Shown: positions 34,047 to 43,032 of the stretch, piece by piece
Layout of the letters: the number at the start of each line of letters is the position of its first letter
Position numbering within the stretch: position 1 is the first letter of the stretch
Source: Flavisphingomonas formosensis
Lineage (GTDB): Bacteria > Pseudomonadota > Alphaproteobacteria > Sphingomonadales > Sphingomonadaceae
Assembly (NCBI RefSeq): GCF_009755815.1
Contig: NZ_WRPK01000005.1
Coordinates: 310,001 to 374,000 of the forward strand
Direction of reading: 5' to 3'
Length of the DNA: 64,000 bases
The notes under the pieces: generated by a model
What the model saw: the letters and a program-made list of their open reading frames with translations, nothing else
Databases searched by the model: none
Told to the model about the DNA's origin: nothing
Position numbers and translations under genes: made by a program

Positions 34047-35384
34047 ATGCACGAGCATCCTCTGCGGGACCGGATCGTCGGAGAGATGCATCTGCGGCGG
34101 CTTCCCCCGGTTGCCGCTCCGATGACCATCCTGCAGCTCGTGCTGCTGGTCGCCCCCGAGGAGCGGGTCGCCGAGCGCGCGTCGATGCTGGCCATGCCAG
34201 GCGTGGTGCCGGACGCGCAGGTCGTGCGTTCGCGCCATGCGGAGGGCGTGGCGGAGGATGGCTGCCGCTATTGCTGGGAGCGGCATAGCGAGGCGAGCAC
34301 GTTCACCGCGCTGATCCCGTGCGGGACGGCGGCGGAGGATGCCGCCCGCATCGATCGCGCCTGGCAGTGGCTCGCCGCATCGCCGGGCCTGTTCGTGCGT
34401 GCCGTGCGGCTGGATGTCGTGGCCGACGAAGCGACGGCACTCGCGCAGCTGCCGTCGATCGGCTTCGCCGAGGAGGAACTGGTCAGCTGTCGCTTCGGCG
34501 TAGCGCGGATGTGGTCCGATTTCCGTATCCACGACGGGCGGCTCGGCCGCTTGCTGCTTGCCGCGGGCGATATGCCGCCGCCCGATCTCGGCCGCCTGGT
34601 CCAGTCGCTGCAGGAACTCGGCAATTATCGCAATCTCGCCTTGCTGGGATTGCCGCTGGTGCAGGACGAGAGCGCGCGCCTCGATGCGCTGGAGGCGGAG
34701 CTTGCCGCGCTGACCGGAGAAATCTCGGTGTTGGGCGACGATCGCATGCTGCTCGATGCGCTCTGCGGGCTTGCCGCCCGTGCCGCGGCGTTGCGTGCCG
34801 AAACCGGTTTCCGCATGGGCGCGACTTTCGCTTATGCGGAGATCGTGCATCAACGCCTGCTGGCACTCGATGCGCAGCCGATCGCGGGCTTCCAGTCGCT
34901 CGATCAGTTCACCGAGCGCCGGCTGCGGCCCGCCATCCGGACCTGCGAATCCTTCGTCGCCCGGCTCGAGCATCTTTCGATCGGCGTGGAACGCGCCACC
35001 TCGCTGTTCCGCACCCGCGTCGACCTCGCCCTTCAGGAGCAGAGCAATGCGGTGCTGCGTTCGATGGAGCGCAACGCCGCCCGGCAGCTTCGCCTGCAAC
35101 ATCTTGTCGAGGGCGTCTCGGTCGTCGCGATCAGCTATTATGCCTTCAGCCTGCTCGATCATATCGCATCGGCCGCAGCGGGGATGACCGGCGCTGATCA
35201 TGAGCTGGTGTCGGCCGCGTTGGTGCCGCTGGTTTTCGCAGGCGTTGCCCTCTTCCTCCGGCGGCGCGTGCGGGCGGCCGGACTGTCCCATGGAGCCGAT
35301 GGCGATCAGGGCTGGCCGAATGCCGGCCCCGGCCAGGCCGGGGGTCAGCCGAGGGACGTTCCGACGATCGCGCCTGCGCCATAG
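34047..35384 (+). CDS. DUF3422 family membrane-anchored protein
   Basis: 445 residues. The N-terminal HPLRDRIVGEMHLRRLPPV is the DUF3422 hallmark. A large soluble part with long helices follows (LDALEAELAALTGEISVLGDDRMLLDALCGLAARAAALRAETGF; a coiled-coil-like region about 215-370), then two C-terminal membrane segments (VVAISYYAFSLLDHIA and ALVPLVFAGVALFLRRRV). The function is unknown. It starts 14 bases after pqqE on the same strand, so it is probably co-transcribed with the pqq genes. The last 40 bases overlap the end of the convergent VIT1-like gene. Confidence 0.85.
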   Translation: MHEHPLRDRIVGEMHLRRLPPVAAPMTILQLVLLVAPEERVAERASMLAMPGVVPDAQVVRSRHAEGVAEDGCRYCWERHSEASTFTALIPCGTAAEDAARIDRAWQWLAASPGLFVRAVRLDVVADEATALAQLPSIGFAEEELVSCRFGVARMWSDFRIHDGRLGRLLLAAGDMPPPDLGRLVQSLQELGNYRNLALLGLPLVQDESARLDALEAELAALTGEISVLGDDRMLLDALCGLAARAAALRAETGFRMGATFAYAEIVHQRLLALDAQPIAGFQSLDQFTERRLRPAIRTCESFVARLEHLSIGVERATSLFRTRVDLALQEQSNAVLRSMERNAARQLRLQHLVEGVSVVAISYYAFSLLDHIASAAAGMTGADHELVSAALVPLVFAGVALFLRRRVRAAGLSHGADGDQGWPNAGPGQAGGQPRDVPTIAPAP

Positions 35385-36460
35385 GTCACGCCGGCCGCCG
35401 CCAGTCCGATCAGCAGCTGGCGGAGTGCCGAGAAGAGCGCGCCGCGACCGGTGAACAGGCTGGTGCCGGCACCGATCAGGGCGAGGGCGAGGCCGCTCGC
35501 GATCAGGCTGGCGATCAGAGCGGTACGGCCGCCCAGCAGGAAGAAGGGAGCGACCGGCACGATCGCGCCGGCCGAGAAGAGCAGAAAGGACCAAAGCGCG
35601 GCCTTCCACGCCGATCCGCCCAGTTCATCGGGATCGATACCGAGCTCTTCCCGGGCCAGCGTGTCGAGCGCAGTATCCGGATTGCTGAGTAGCTTGTCGG
35701 CAAGCGCGCGGGCCTGCGGCTCGGCTATGCCCTTCGCCTGGTAGATCAGGATCAGCTCCTCGCGCTCCTCGTCGGGCACGGTGCGCAGCTCTTCCGCCTC
35801 GGTGGCGATCTGGCTCTGGTAGAGCTCGCGCGAGCTCGTCACCGACAGCCACTCGCCCATCGCCATTGAACAGGCGCCGGCAATCAGGCCGGCCAGCCCG
35901 GTCAGCAGCAGCGTATGTTCCGCCGCTGCCGCGCCGGCAACGCCCATGACCAGGCTCGTGTTCGAAACCAGGCCGTCATTGGCGCCGAGCACGGCTGCGC
36001 GCAGCGTGTTGCCACCGCCGCGATGCCGACCCTCGATCAGTGCCAGCGTTGGCCCGGACAATCCGCCCTTGCCGGCCGCGGCCTGCATCAGCAGCGCGTG
36101 GGAGCGCTCGTCCTGCGGCAATCCCGCGTCACGCGCTTCCGGCTGGTCGTCATAGGCGGCGCTGTCCCGCGTCTCGCTCGCCGCGAGCGTCGGGAGCACG
36201 AAACCCGGCCCGAAGCGGCGGGCGAGCCAGGCGAGGATGCGGGCCCGGAAGGAGGGAGAGGGCGCGAAATATCCGCCTTTCGCCTCGATCCTTTTACGCC
36301 AGAAATCGCCATGCGCCTGCTCCACAGCGGCGAGCCGGCGGAAAACCTCTGCGAGTTTGGGATCGCCCTCGCTGTCGGCCAGCGCGGAATAGATGGCGGA
36401 CCCGTCTACTTCGCCTTGCAGGTTCGACCGATAGCGTCGCAGCGTGCTTGGTTCGGCCAT
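35345..36460 (-). CDS. VIT1/CCC1-type metal transporter with ferritin-like N-terminal domain
   Basis: 371 residues. Residues 1-130 are a rubrerythrin/ferritin-like domain with Glu17 (LQGEVDGSAIY), Glu47 and His50 (EQAH), a candidate di-iron site. Residues 150-371 are a CCC1/VIT1 carrier: AAVLGANDGLVSNTSLVMGVAGAA, ACSMAMGEWLSVTSSRELYQSQIATEAEEL, and three late membrane segments. Such fusions export or store iron or manganese while the ferritin domain senses or binds the metal. AGGACATG-type spacing supports ATG at 36460. The gene converges on DUF3422 with a 40-bp coding overlap. Confidence 0.9.
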   Translation of the reverse strand: MAEPSTLRRYRSNLQGEVDGSAIYSALADSEGDPKLAEVFRRLAAVEQAHGDFWRKRIEAKGGYFAPSPSFRARILAWLARRFGPGFVLPTLAASETRDSAAYDDQPEARDAGLPQDERSHALLMQAAAGKGGLSGPTLALIEGRHRGGGNTLRAAVLGANDGLVSNTSLVMGVAGAAAAEHTLLLTGLAGLIAGACSMAMGEWLSVTSSRELYQSQIATEAEELRTVPDEEREELILIYQAKGIAEPQARALADKLLSNPDTALDTLAREELGIDPDELGGSAWKAALWSFLLFSAGAIVPVAPFFLLGGRTALIASLIASGLALALIGAGTSLFTGRGALFSALRQLLIGLAAAGVTYGAGAIVGTSLG

Positions 36461-36669
36461 GTCCTGCCCCTTTCTCGGTCTCTCGGCCCGTCCCGGAACG
36501 GGCAATACGCCGCCCGAGCCTTTGTCCTTTTAACAGTATCGTCTCTGAGATGCAGCGCCGGACGGACATTCTGGCCAAATTGGTGATGAGAGTTCCGCCA
36601 TTGCTTCCCGCAAGCCTCGAACGCCCTATGGTGCCGGGCCGAGGGAATATCGGAAAGGGAGATGGGCAT

Positions 36670-37098
36670 ATGAAGCAATCGCTCTTGGCGCTGAGCTGCG
36701 TCGCGTATCGCCATGCCGAGACCGAGGGAGCGGGCGATCTCGATGCGATACTGGCAACGATGGAGGACGAGCCGGTCTATGATTTCTATCCGGTCGCCCG
36801 CCGTTTCCGCGGAATGGATCGTACCCGGCGCTATTATCGGCATTTCATCGCCGATGTGCGGCCACGGATCGCCGGCTTCGAACAGCATTCGGAGTGGATC
36901 GGCCCGGACGGGGCGGTGCAGGAATATTCGGTGACGGTCATCGATCCGGAAGCCGACGGCGGAACGCGAACCTATCGGATCCTTGGCATATTGACCTTCG
37001 GCGATGTCCTGCTTTCCGGAGAGCGGCTCTACGCGGACGAGGCCTTTTTTCGTATCCTCATCGGCCCGTTGTGGGACGAGCTCGAGCCGATCGATTGA
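36670..37098 (+). CDS. NTF2/SnoaL-like protein
   Basis: 142 residues with an NTF2-fold pattern: an opening helix (CVAYRHAETEGAGDLDAILATMEDEPVYDFYPV), RRFRGMDRTRRYYRHFIADVRPRI, and late strands (EYSVTVIDPEADGGTRTYRILGILTFGDVLLSGERLYADEAFFRILIG). Such domains act as small-ligand enzymes or binding proteins. GGAAAGGGAG precedes the ATG. It is convergent with a TonB receptor gene across an inverted repeat and divergent from the VIT1-like gene. A function cannot be assigned. Confidence 0.72.
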   Translation: MKQSLLALSCVAYRHAETEGAGDLDAILATMEDEPVYDFYPVARRFRGMDRTRRYYRHFIADVRPRIAGFEQHSEWIGPDGAVQEYSVTVIDPEADGGTRTYRILGILTFGDVLLSGERLYADEAFFRILIGPLWDELEPID

Positions 37099-37117
37099 GC
37101 GGCGTCGCATCATCGAC

Positions 37118-37150
37118 GAGGTGCCGGAAGGGAAACCCCTCCGGCACCTC
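37118..37150. terminator. Stem-loop between convergent genes
   Basis: GAGGTGCCGGA and TCCGGCACCTC form a perfect 11-bp stem around an 11-base loop that can itself pair (AGGG with CCCT). It sits between the NTF2-like stop and the TonB-receptor stop and may end both transcripts; there is no T run. Confidence 0.55.
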
Positions 37151-37181
37151 GCCCTCCTCCCTGTCGCGAGGCTCTCGGCGG

Positions 37182-39641
37182 TCAGGCTCCGAACCGATAG
37201 CGCAACCGCAGGCCGTACATGCGCGGTTCGCCATAGATGGTAGCCCAGGTCAGCAGCGAGCCCTGTTGATAGACGTCGGTGTTGCTGATCCGATAGAGCT
37301 TGTTGGTCGCATTGGTCACATAGAGGCCGGCATCGATGCGACTGCCGTAGATGTTGTTCCAGTCCAGCGACATGTTGAGCAGGCCGAACCCTTTCAGCCG
37401 CTCGCCCGGCTGCGCGGATTCGACCACGACAGCTTCGGTGTGCTGATCCGAATTATGGGCATAGTTGACGAAGAAGCTGAGCGTGCCCGCATTTCCGGCC
37501 AGCGGCTGGTTCACCGAGGCGTGGAAGCTGTAAATATATTTGGCGACATATTGGCCGGGCAGGCAGGACATGTTGACGATGGCCCCTGGCGTGGGCAGCG
37601 CCCCGCTGCAATCCGGCACGAGCCCGGTCGCGACGATGTTATACTGGGTATATTTGAAATCCGTGTAGCTGAAGGTGCCGCCGAGCTCGAGCACGGGGAA
37701 GGGCTTGACAGTGGCTTCGACTTCAACGCCCTTCACATGGGCCTTGGCCGCGTTGATGCGCGCACCGCTTGCGTTCGTGCTTGGGTTATAGTCTCCCGTC
37801 GCTTTCTGGATATTCTTATAATTGAGATAATAATAGGACGCATTGAGCCGAGCTGGTACCATACCCAGCTTGAAATCGGATTTAAATCCCCCCTCGTAGG
37901 ACGTCACGAACTCGGGATCGAAGGTACGCGTATTTGGGTAGACAGAGTAAGAATTGAAACCGCCAGCCTTATATCCGCGGCTGACCTTCGCAAAGATGAG
38001 CGTGTTCCGGAAGATTTTGTAGTCCAGGCCGATCAGCCAGTTGGGCGCCTTGCTGTGCAGCGTCGCGCCGAAGGAGCAGCCGGCTTCCGGATTCGACGTC
38101 ACGATGTCGCCGCTGTTCGAGCAGAGATAGGCGCTCGGCCCGACGGGCGAATAGGAGAAGGCGCTGCCCTTTATCGTATCCCAGGTGTAGCGATAGCCGC
38201 CGGTCAGGCGCAGCCCTTCCAATGCAGGCACGATCGCGCCGAAATCCAATGTCGCCTGAGCGTAAAGCGCCTTGGATTTGTTGCGTACGTTCACCGAGGC
38301 ATTGCTCGGCGCGCAGAAGCCGGAGAAAGCTGCGGGGCAATAGACGATTGCATTGACGCCCTGTTCCCCGGCCGGCTTCTGGTCGTAATAGAAGCCGCCG
38401 ACGGTAAAGGTCAGATGCTTGTCGAGATAGGATCCCTGGAGCTGCAGTTCCTCGGTGAATTCCTCCAGATAGTCGCGCGGCCGCGTGTTGATCGGCAAGG
38501 ATGCATCATATTGCTGAACGATCGTCCCGTCGCCGTCATAATAATAGAAGCTCTTGAATTTCTGGTAGCTGACGATGTTTCGTGCGGTCAGTTCGTCGTT
38601 GAAATTGAGCGTCGAGGTGTTGGTGATGCCCCAGGTCTTGGTTTTCTGGCTCTGGAGCACGCCGGGTGCCACCTTGCGCGGGCCAAGCTCGTTCGCCTGC
38701 TGCGTCAACCCGCGATAATAGTCGCAGCTCACCGCGATGCCTGACGGTCCCGGCGGTGAAAATGGCGGGTCGACGCAGAAACCAACCGCCTGCAGGCCCG
38801 CGATGTTGAAACCCTTGTGGATCTGCCCGGTGCCGTTGAACTTCGAATAGGCGCCATAGGCCATCGTATAGTTTTCGAAATTGTCGCTTGGGCGGAAGGT
38901 GATGCCGATCCGGCCCGAATACCAATGGGTATTGTCCAGATCCTTGTCGTGGATGACGTCCTTCGTATAGCCGTCCCGGTCATGATAGGCGCCGACGACA
39001 CGAACAAGCAGCTTGTCGCTGACCACCGGCACGTTGAGGACCGCCTCGATCTCCTTGTTGTTGTAATTGCCATATTTGCCCTGCACCCAGCCTTCCAGCG
39101 TGTCGGTCGGCTTGTGGGGCACGAGCAAGATCGCGCCGCCCGTGGTGTTGCGGCCGAACAGCGTGCCTTGCGGGCCGGCCAGCACCTGGAGGTTTTCGAG
39201 ATCGACATAATTGCCGGGGCCGCCCTGCTGGCTGAGCGTGATCGGGGCCGGCAGCGGCACCTCGTTCATGTAGACGACCACGCCCGGCGAAGCCTGGAAG
39301 GTGGCACCCTGGCCGCGCAAAGTGAACGTCTGGGAATCGCGCGAGGCCTGGCCGTTCGCACCGACGATGAGCGAAGGGACGCTCGCCTGGAGATCTTGCG
39401 ACTGGGTGATGTTGCGCTGCTGGATGCTCTCTGCGGAGAAAGCGGTGATCGAGATCGGAACGTCCTGGTTGCGTTCCTGCCGCCGCTGGGCGGTGACGAT
39501 GATTTCCTGGATGCCCTGCGTCTCGCGGACATTGGGCGGCGTGGCGGCCGCCGCCGTCTGCGCATGCGCGGGCGCCGACACCGCAAGCCAGCTCGTTCCG
39601 GTAAGAATGGCGATCCTCGTGACTGTCGTCCCCAGCTTCAT
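37182..39641 (-). CDS. TonB-dependent receptor (catabolic type)
   Basis: 819 residues. Signal peptide (ILTGTSWLAVSAPAHA), a TonB-box-like IQEIIVTAQRR, plug domain (NVLVRG-type segment replaced by FTLRGQGATFQASPGVVVYMNEVPLP; NLQVLAGPQGTLFGRNTTGGAILLVPHKP), then the barrel ending YGLRLRYRFGA. The IVTAQRRQE opening and GPQGTLFGRNTTGGAI plug are typical of the many substrate-specific receptors of sphingomonads. GAGGGAGGG precedes the ATG. It stands alone, divergent from an AtuA-like gene across 595 bp. Cargo is unknown; the nearby amidase, peptidase and sulfatase hint at an amidated or sulfated organic compound. Confidence 0.92.
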   Translation of the reverse strand: MKLGTTVTRIAILTGTSWLAVSAPAHAQTAAAATPPNVRETQGIQEIIVTAQRRQERNQDVPISITAFSAESIQQRNITQSQDLQASVPSLIVGANGQASRDSQTFTLRGQGATFQASPGVVVYMNEVPLPAPITLSQQGGPGNYVDLENLQVLAGPQGTLFGRNTTGGAILLVPHKPTDTLEGWVQGKYGNYNNKEIEAVLNVPVVSDKLLVRVVGAYHDRDGYTKDVIHDKDLDNTHWYSGRIGITFRPSDNFENYTMAYGAYSKFNGTGQIHKGFNIAGLQAVGFCVDPPFSPPGPSGIAVSCDYYRGLTQQANELGPRKVAPGVLQSQKTKTWGITNTSTLNFNDELTARNIVSYQKFKSFYYYDGDGTIVQQYDASLPINTRPRDYLEEFTEELQLQGSYLDKHLTFTVGGFYYDQKPAGEQGVNAIVYCPAAFSGFCAPSNASVNVRNKSKALYAQATLDFGAIVPALEGLRLTGGYRYTWDTIKGSAFSYSPVGPSAYLCSNSGDIVTSNPEAGCSFGATLHSKAPNWLIGLDYKIFRNTLIFAKVSRGYKAGGFNSYSVYPNTRTFDPEFVTSYEGGFKSDFKLGMVPARLNASYYYLNYKNIQKATGDYNPSTNASGARINAAKAHVKGVEVEATVKPFPVLELGGTFSYTDFKYTQYNIVATGLVPDCSGALPTPGAIVNMSCLPGQYVAKYIYSFHASVNQPLAGNAGTLSFFVNYAHNSDQHTEAVVVESAQPGERLKGFGLLNMSLDWNNIYGSRIDAGLYVTNATNKLYRISNTDVYQQGSLLTWATIYGEPRMYGLRLRYRFGA

Positions 39642-40236
39642 TTATGCCCTCCCTCGGTCATCCTCTTGTGATTCTGGACTTATGGTCCTGCGCCTTTGCC
39701 GGCGTCGGATCCTCGCCTTCCCTCGACAGGGAAGGCGCAATGGGAACGCGGCAGCCCAAGACTGCACGCGTCAGGCAGCAAATGGATGATCAATGTCGCG
39801 CAACGTCGTCCCGGCGCGATAGTCCGCCGACGCGAATAAGCGCGTCGTTTCGCTCGGCTCTCAATTTAGGCGAGTGATAGACCCGCGCGCCTGCGCGTCC
39901 AGCTCAAGCTGTCACCTCCCCTCTGGTCTCCTGCGTAATTGTCTCTCGCAGGTTGTGCGAATTGGTATTTGACTTTGGCCGCTATTGTCAAGTTGTCCTT
40001 TTTGCTGCGCGGCAGCGGCCGGGCCGGCGGTGCGGACATGCACGGATCGCACGGGAGAATTAGCATTTGCACGGGTCATGGCGCGGTAAGCGCGGTCGAT
40101 CACTAAGCCGCGAACTGGCGACGCCGTCGGTCTGTGATAGGCTCCCGGTCAACAGCCAAGCGCGGCGAAGCGGGGGTGCGGCGCGCGGGCGCATGACCGC
40201 CCGGCGCGCCATGCGCAACGACAGGAGGAGAGGCGC
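39642..40236. other. Intergenic region, divergent TonB receptor / AtuA-like gene
   Basis: About 595 bases without a supported gene. It should hold two divergent promoters. Visible features are a perfect 9-bp hairpin, GCCTTCCCT-CGAC-AGGGAAGGC (39715-39736), and AT-richer stretches around 39930-40000, the likely promoter zone. No tRNA or small RNA was recognised. Confidence 0.5.
39715..39736. repeat. Perfect hairpin, possible dispersed palindrome
   Basis: GCCTTCCCT and AGGGAAGGC flank the loop CGAC. It resembles short C-rich/G-rich palindromes common between sphingomonad genes. No T run follows on either strand. Confidence 0.4.
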
Positions 40237-42027
40237 GTGACGGGATCGAACGGAGCGAAGCGGCCGATCCGCATCGCCGCCTTTTCGGGCGCGGTGGGCG
40301 ATTATGCCGGCGCGCTGGCGGCAGCGGTGCATGGCGGCCCGGCGGACGTGCTCATCGGCGACTATCTCGCCGAATTCACCATGGCGCGGGTGATCGGCTC
40401 GCTCTCCTCGCTGCCGCAGCCTTTGCCGCCGAGCGTCTATCATTGCGGCGATTTCCTGCGCCAGCTGGCCCCCGAGCTGGAAACCATCGCGGCGCGCGGG
40501 TTGAAGGTCGTGGTCAATGCCGGCGCCTTCGATCCGGCCGGTCTCGCCAAGGCGGTGCGCAGCGCGATCGAAGAGCGCGGCCTCGCGCTGCAAGTGGCGC
40601 ATCTCACCGGCGACGACGTTCTGCCGCAGCTCCGCAGCCTCGCCGATGAAGGCAGGCTCGTCCATCTCGAGACGGGGAAGGGGCCGGGTGCGCTGCTGGA
40701 CCGGATCGTCGCCGCCAACGCCTATATGGGCGGCTGGGGCATCGCCGCGGCGCTCGGCGCGGGCGCGGACATCGTGATCTGCGGCCGGGTCTCGGATGCG
40801 TCGCTGGTGCTCGGGCCTGCGGCCTGGTGGCATGGCTGGGCGCTGGATGACTGGGACCGGCTGGCGGCGGCCGTCGCCGCCGGCCACATCATCGAATGCG
40901 GCGCGATGGCGACGGGCGGCAATTTCGCCGGATTTGCCGAGCTGCCGCGCGACATCCGCCTGGGATATCCGATCGCCGAGATCGCGGCCGACGGCGAGGT
41001 GGTCATCACCAAGCGCGCGGAGGAGGGCGGCGCGGTCACCGTCGACACGGTCACCGCGCAGCTGCTCTACGAGATACAGGGGCCGCGCTATCTCAATCCC
41101 GACGTCATCCTGCACATCGACAGCATCCACCTGTCTCACGACGGGCCGGATCGGGTGCGGCTGAGTGGAATCAAGGGCAGCCCCGCACCGGAAACCACCA
41201 AGATCGGCTGCTTCTATCCCAATGGCTGGCGCTTCGCCCTCTGGGCCTTCGCGATCGGGCTGGACGTGCAGGCGAAGATCGATTGGCTCGAGCTGCAAAT
41301 GCGCAGCCTCGTCGATACGCTCGCGCTCGACGACTATCGCTTCGAACCGTGCGGCCAGGCCGCGGTCGATCCGCAGAGCGAGGCCGCGGCCTCCGTGCCG
41401 ATCCGCCTCGCCGCGGCCGCACAGGACAAGGCGGAGCTGGGCAAGTTCGTCGAAGGCTATGCCTCTTTCGCGCTGGGCGGCATACCGGGCTTCCATGGCG
41501 ATGGCGGGGGCGGGCCGGAGATGCGCGTCGATTTCTGGCCAGGCCTGGCCAGCCAGGAGATCGTCCGCCAGCAGGTGGTGATGGGCGATGGCCGGACGTT
41601 CGATGCACCCCATCCCCCGATGCGGCCCTATCTTACTGATCCTGCCGCGGCTCCGGCGGCCCGCACGCCGGGCCGGCTCGCATCGGGCGAGACCCGGCGG
41701 ATTCCGCTCGGCGCGCTCGTCTATGCGCGCAGCGGCGACAAGGGCGCGAACGCCAATCTCGGCATATGGTGCCGGGACGAGGCGAGCTGGGAATGGGTGC
41801 GCGACGCGCTGGACGCCGAAACCGTCGCGCGGCTGCTCGGCCTGCGGCAGGATATCGTCGTCGAACGGCACGAACTGCCCAATGTGCGCGGGCTGCTGTT
41901 CGTGCTGCGCGGCTATTTCGGTGACAGCGGCTCGGGCAATATCGGCCTCGATCCGATCGGCAAGGGTATCGGGGAATTTCTCCGTGCCCGCCATGTCGAC
42001 GTGCCGGTCGCGCTCATACCCGCCTGA
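40237..42027 (+). CDS. AtuA-like (DUF1446) protein
   Basis: 596 residues. The N-terminal DUF1446 part shows PIRIAAFSGAVGDYAGA, VLIGDYLAEFTMA, GLKVVVNAGAFDPAGLA, and DIVICGRVSDASLVLGPAAWWHGW. The C-terminal domain has LVYARSGDKGANANLGIW and GDSGSGNIGLDPIGKGIGEFL, found in AtuA. AtuA belongs to the acyclic terpene (citronellol/geraniol) pathway of pseudomonads, where its step is unclear. No other atu gene (carboxylase, hydratase) is near, so a terpene role is uncertain. The start is GTG with GGAGAGG just upstream. It converges on the P1 peptidase gene with a nine-base gap. Confidence 0.88.
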   Translation: MTGSNGAKRPIRIAAFSGAVGDYAGALAAAVHGGPADVLIGDYLAEFTMARVIGSLSSLPQPLPPSVYHCGDFLRQLAPELETIAARGLKVVVNAGAFDPAGLAKAVRSAIEERGLALQVAHLTGDDVLPQLRSLADEGRLVHLETGKGPGALLDRIVAANAYMGGWGIAAALGAGADIVICGRVSDASLVLGPAAWWHGWALDDWDRLAAAVAAGHIIECGAMATGGNFAGFAELPRDIRLGYPIAEIAADGEVVITKRAEEGGAVTVDTVTAQLLYEIQGPRYLNPDVILHIDSIHLSHDGPDRVRLSGIKGSPAPETTKIGCFYPNGWRFALWAFAIGLDVQAKIDWLELQMRSLVDTLALDDYRFEPCGQAAVDPQSEAAASVPIRLAAAAQDKAELGKFVEGYASFALGGIPGFHGDGGGGPEMRVDFWPGLASQEIVRQQVVMGDGRTFDAPHPPMRPYLTDPAAAPAARTPGRLASGETRRIPLGALVYARSGDKGANANLGIWCRDEASWEWVRDALDAETVARLLGLRQDIVVERHELPNVRGLLFVLRGYFGDSGSGNIGLDPIGKGIGEFLRARHVDVPVALIPA

Positions 42028-42036
42028 GCGCAGCCC

Positions 42037-43032
42037 TCAGGCATGATGGACACCGCGGGCGATGGCGCGGGCAAGGCAGTCCGCCGCCGCCGATCCGATC
42101 CGCGCCACCGCGAGCGCCCGGCCGCCGTCGGCGGGCAGGTCGATCGCGCCGCTCGCCAGCGCAAAGACGAGATCGCCGTCGAAGGGCGTATGGGCAGGCC
42201 GGATCGCGCGGGCGATGCCGTCCTGCGCCATCATCGCCACGCGGCGCGCCTCCGCCTTGTCGAGCACGGCATTGGTCGCGATCACGCACAGCGTGGTATT
42301 GGCGCCGGCGGAAAGGCGGCCGAGCGTCGCGAGCCGGCTCTCGTCCGGCATCGGGTCCTGCGCGCCGCCCGGGCCGGACGGCAGATATCCACCGAATTCA
42401 CTCCCATGCTCGAACGGCCAGGCCCAATAGGTCCGACCGTCGGGCATGAAGGCGGATCCGATCGAATTGACCGCCGCCAGCGCGCCGACCACCAGCCCAT
42501 CGGCAAAGACCAGCGAGGCTGAGCCGATGCCGCCCTTGCGGTATCCCGCCATCGCCCCGCGCCCTGCGCCGACCGAGCCGAGCGCGAAATCCTCGCTCGC
42601 GGCATCCACCGACGCGGCGCCGAGCCTGCGATAGGGCGGCTCCTCGCCCCACTTTTTGTCGCCATCGCCGGCCAGATCGTGCAGCACGGCGGCCGGCACG
42701 ATCGGAATCGCATGGCCCTCCGGCCGCAGCCGCATGCCGATGCCGCGCGCCGAAAGCCACGTCACGGCCCCGTCTGCCGCGGCAAGGCCGAACACCGATC
42801 CGCCGGACAGGACGATGCCATGCACGCCGGCCACCAGATTTTCGGGCGCCAACGTCTCGGTCTCGCGCACGCCGGGGCCGCCGCCGCCGATGTCGACCGA
42901 GGCGATCCAGGGCGTGGCGGTGAGCAGGGTGGTGACGCCCGTGCCGGCGGCTTCGTCGGTGGCATGGCCGACGCGCAGCCCGGCAACGTCAGTGATCAGG
43001 TTCCGGGGGCCGGGCTGCGGCGCATCGCTCAC
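42037..43032 (-). CDS. P1 family (DmpA-like) aminopeptidase
   Basis: 331 residues of MEROPS family S58: LITDVAGLRVGHATDEAAGTGVTTLL at the start, GIVLSGGSVFGLAAADGAVTWL, and near the end NTTLCVIATNAVLDKAEARRVAMMAQDGIARAIRPAHTPFDGDLVFALA. Members cleave themselves before a Thr or Ser that becomes the nucleophile; the Asn246-Thr247 bond before TLCVIATN is the expected site. They release N-terminal residues from peptides, beta-peptides or amides. Start is GTG, overlapping the amidase stop (GTGA). It forms an operon with the amidase and a GPH transporter, so it probably hydrolyses an imported amide. Confidence 0.9.
   Translation of the reverse strand: MSDAPQPGPRNLITDVAGLRVGHATDEAAGTGVTTLLTATPWIASVDIGGGGPGVRETETLAPENLVAGVHGIVLSGGSVFGLAAADGAVTWLSARGIGMRLRPEGHAIPIVPAAVLHDLAGDGDKKWGEEPPYRRLGAASVDAASEDFALGSVGAGRGAMAGYRKGGIGSASLVFADGLVVGALAAVNSIGSAFMPDGRTYWAWPFEHGSEFGGYLPSGPGGAQDPMPDESRLATLGRLSAGANTTLCVIATNAVLDKAEARRVAMMAQDGIARAIRPAHTPFDGDLVFALASGAIDLPADGGRALAVARIGSAAADCLARAIARGVHHA

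Noticed and set aside
34047-35384. DUF3422 gene as the missing PqqF peptidase
   Set aside because: It lacks the HxxEH zinc motif of M16 peptidases and has the DUF3422 opening and C-terminal membrane segments instead.
39676-39688. GGACTTATGGTCC before the TonB receptor at 37182-39641 as a further regulon box
   Set aside because: The arms fit, but the spacer is much shorter than in the four aligned boxes and the GTAC centre is missing.
40060-41994. Long open frame antisense to the AtuA-like gene (and similar long antisense frames opposite 10345-11715, 25506-26735 and 43095-44717)
   Set aside because: High GC content makes stop codons rare on the opposite strand; these frames have Arg/Ala/Gly/His-rich composition with no domain pattern and oppose well-recognised genes.
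40237-42027. An acyclic terpene (atu) degradation cluster
   Set aside because: Only the AtuA-like protein is present; there is no geranyl-CoA carboxylase, hydratase or acyl-CoA dehydrogenase nearby.
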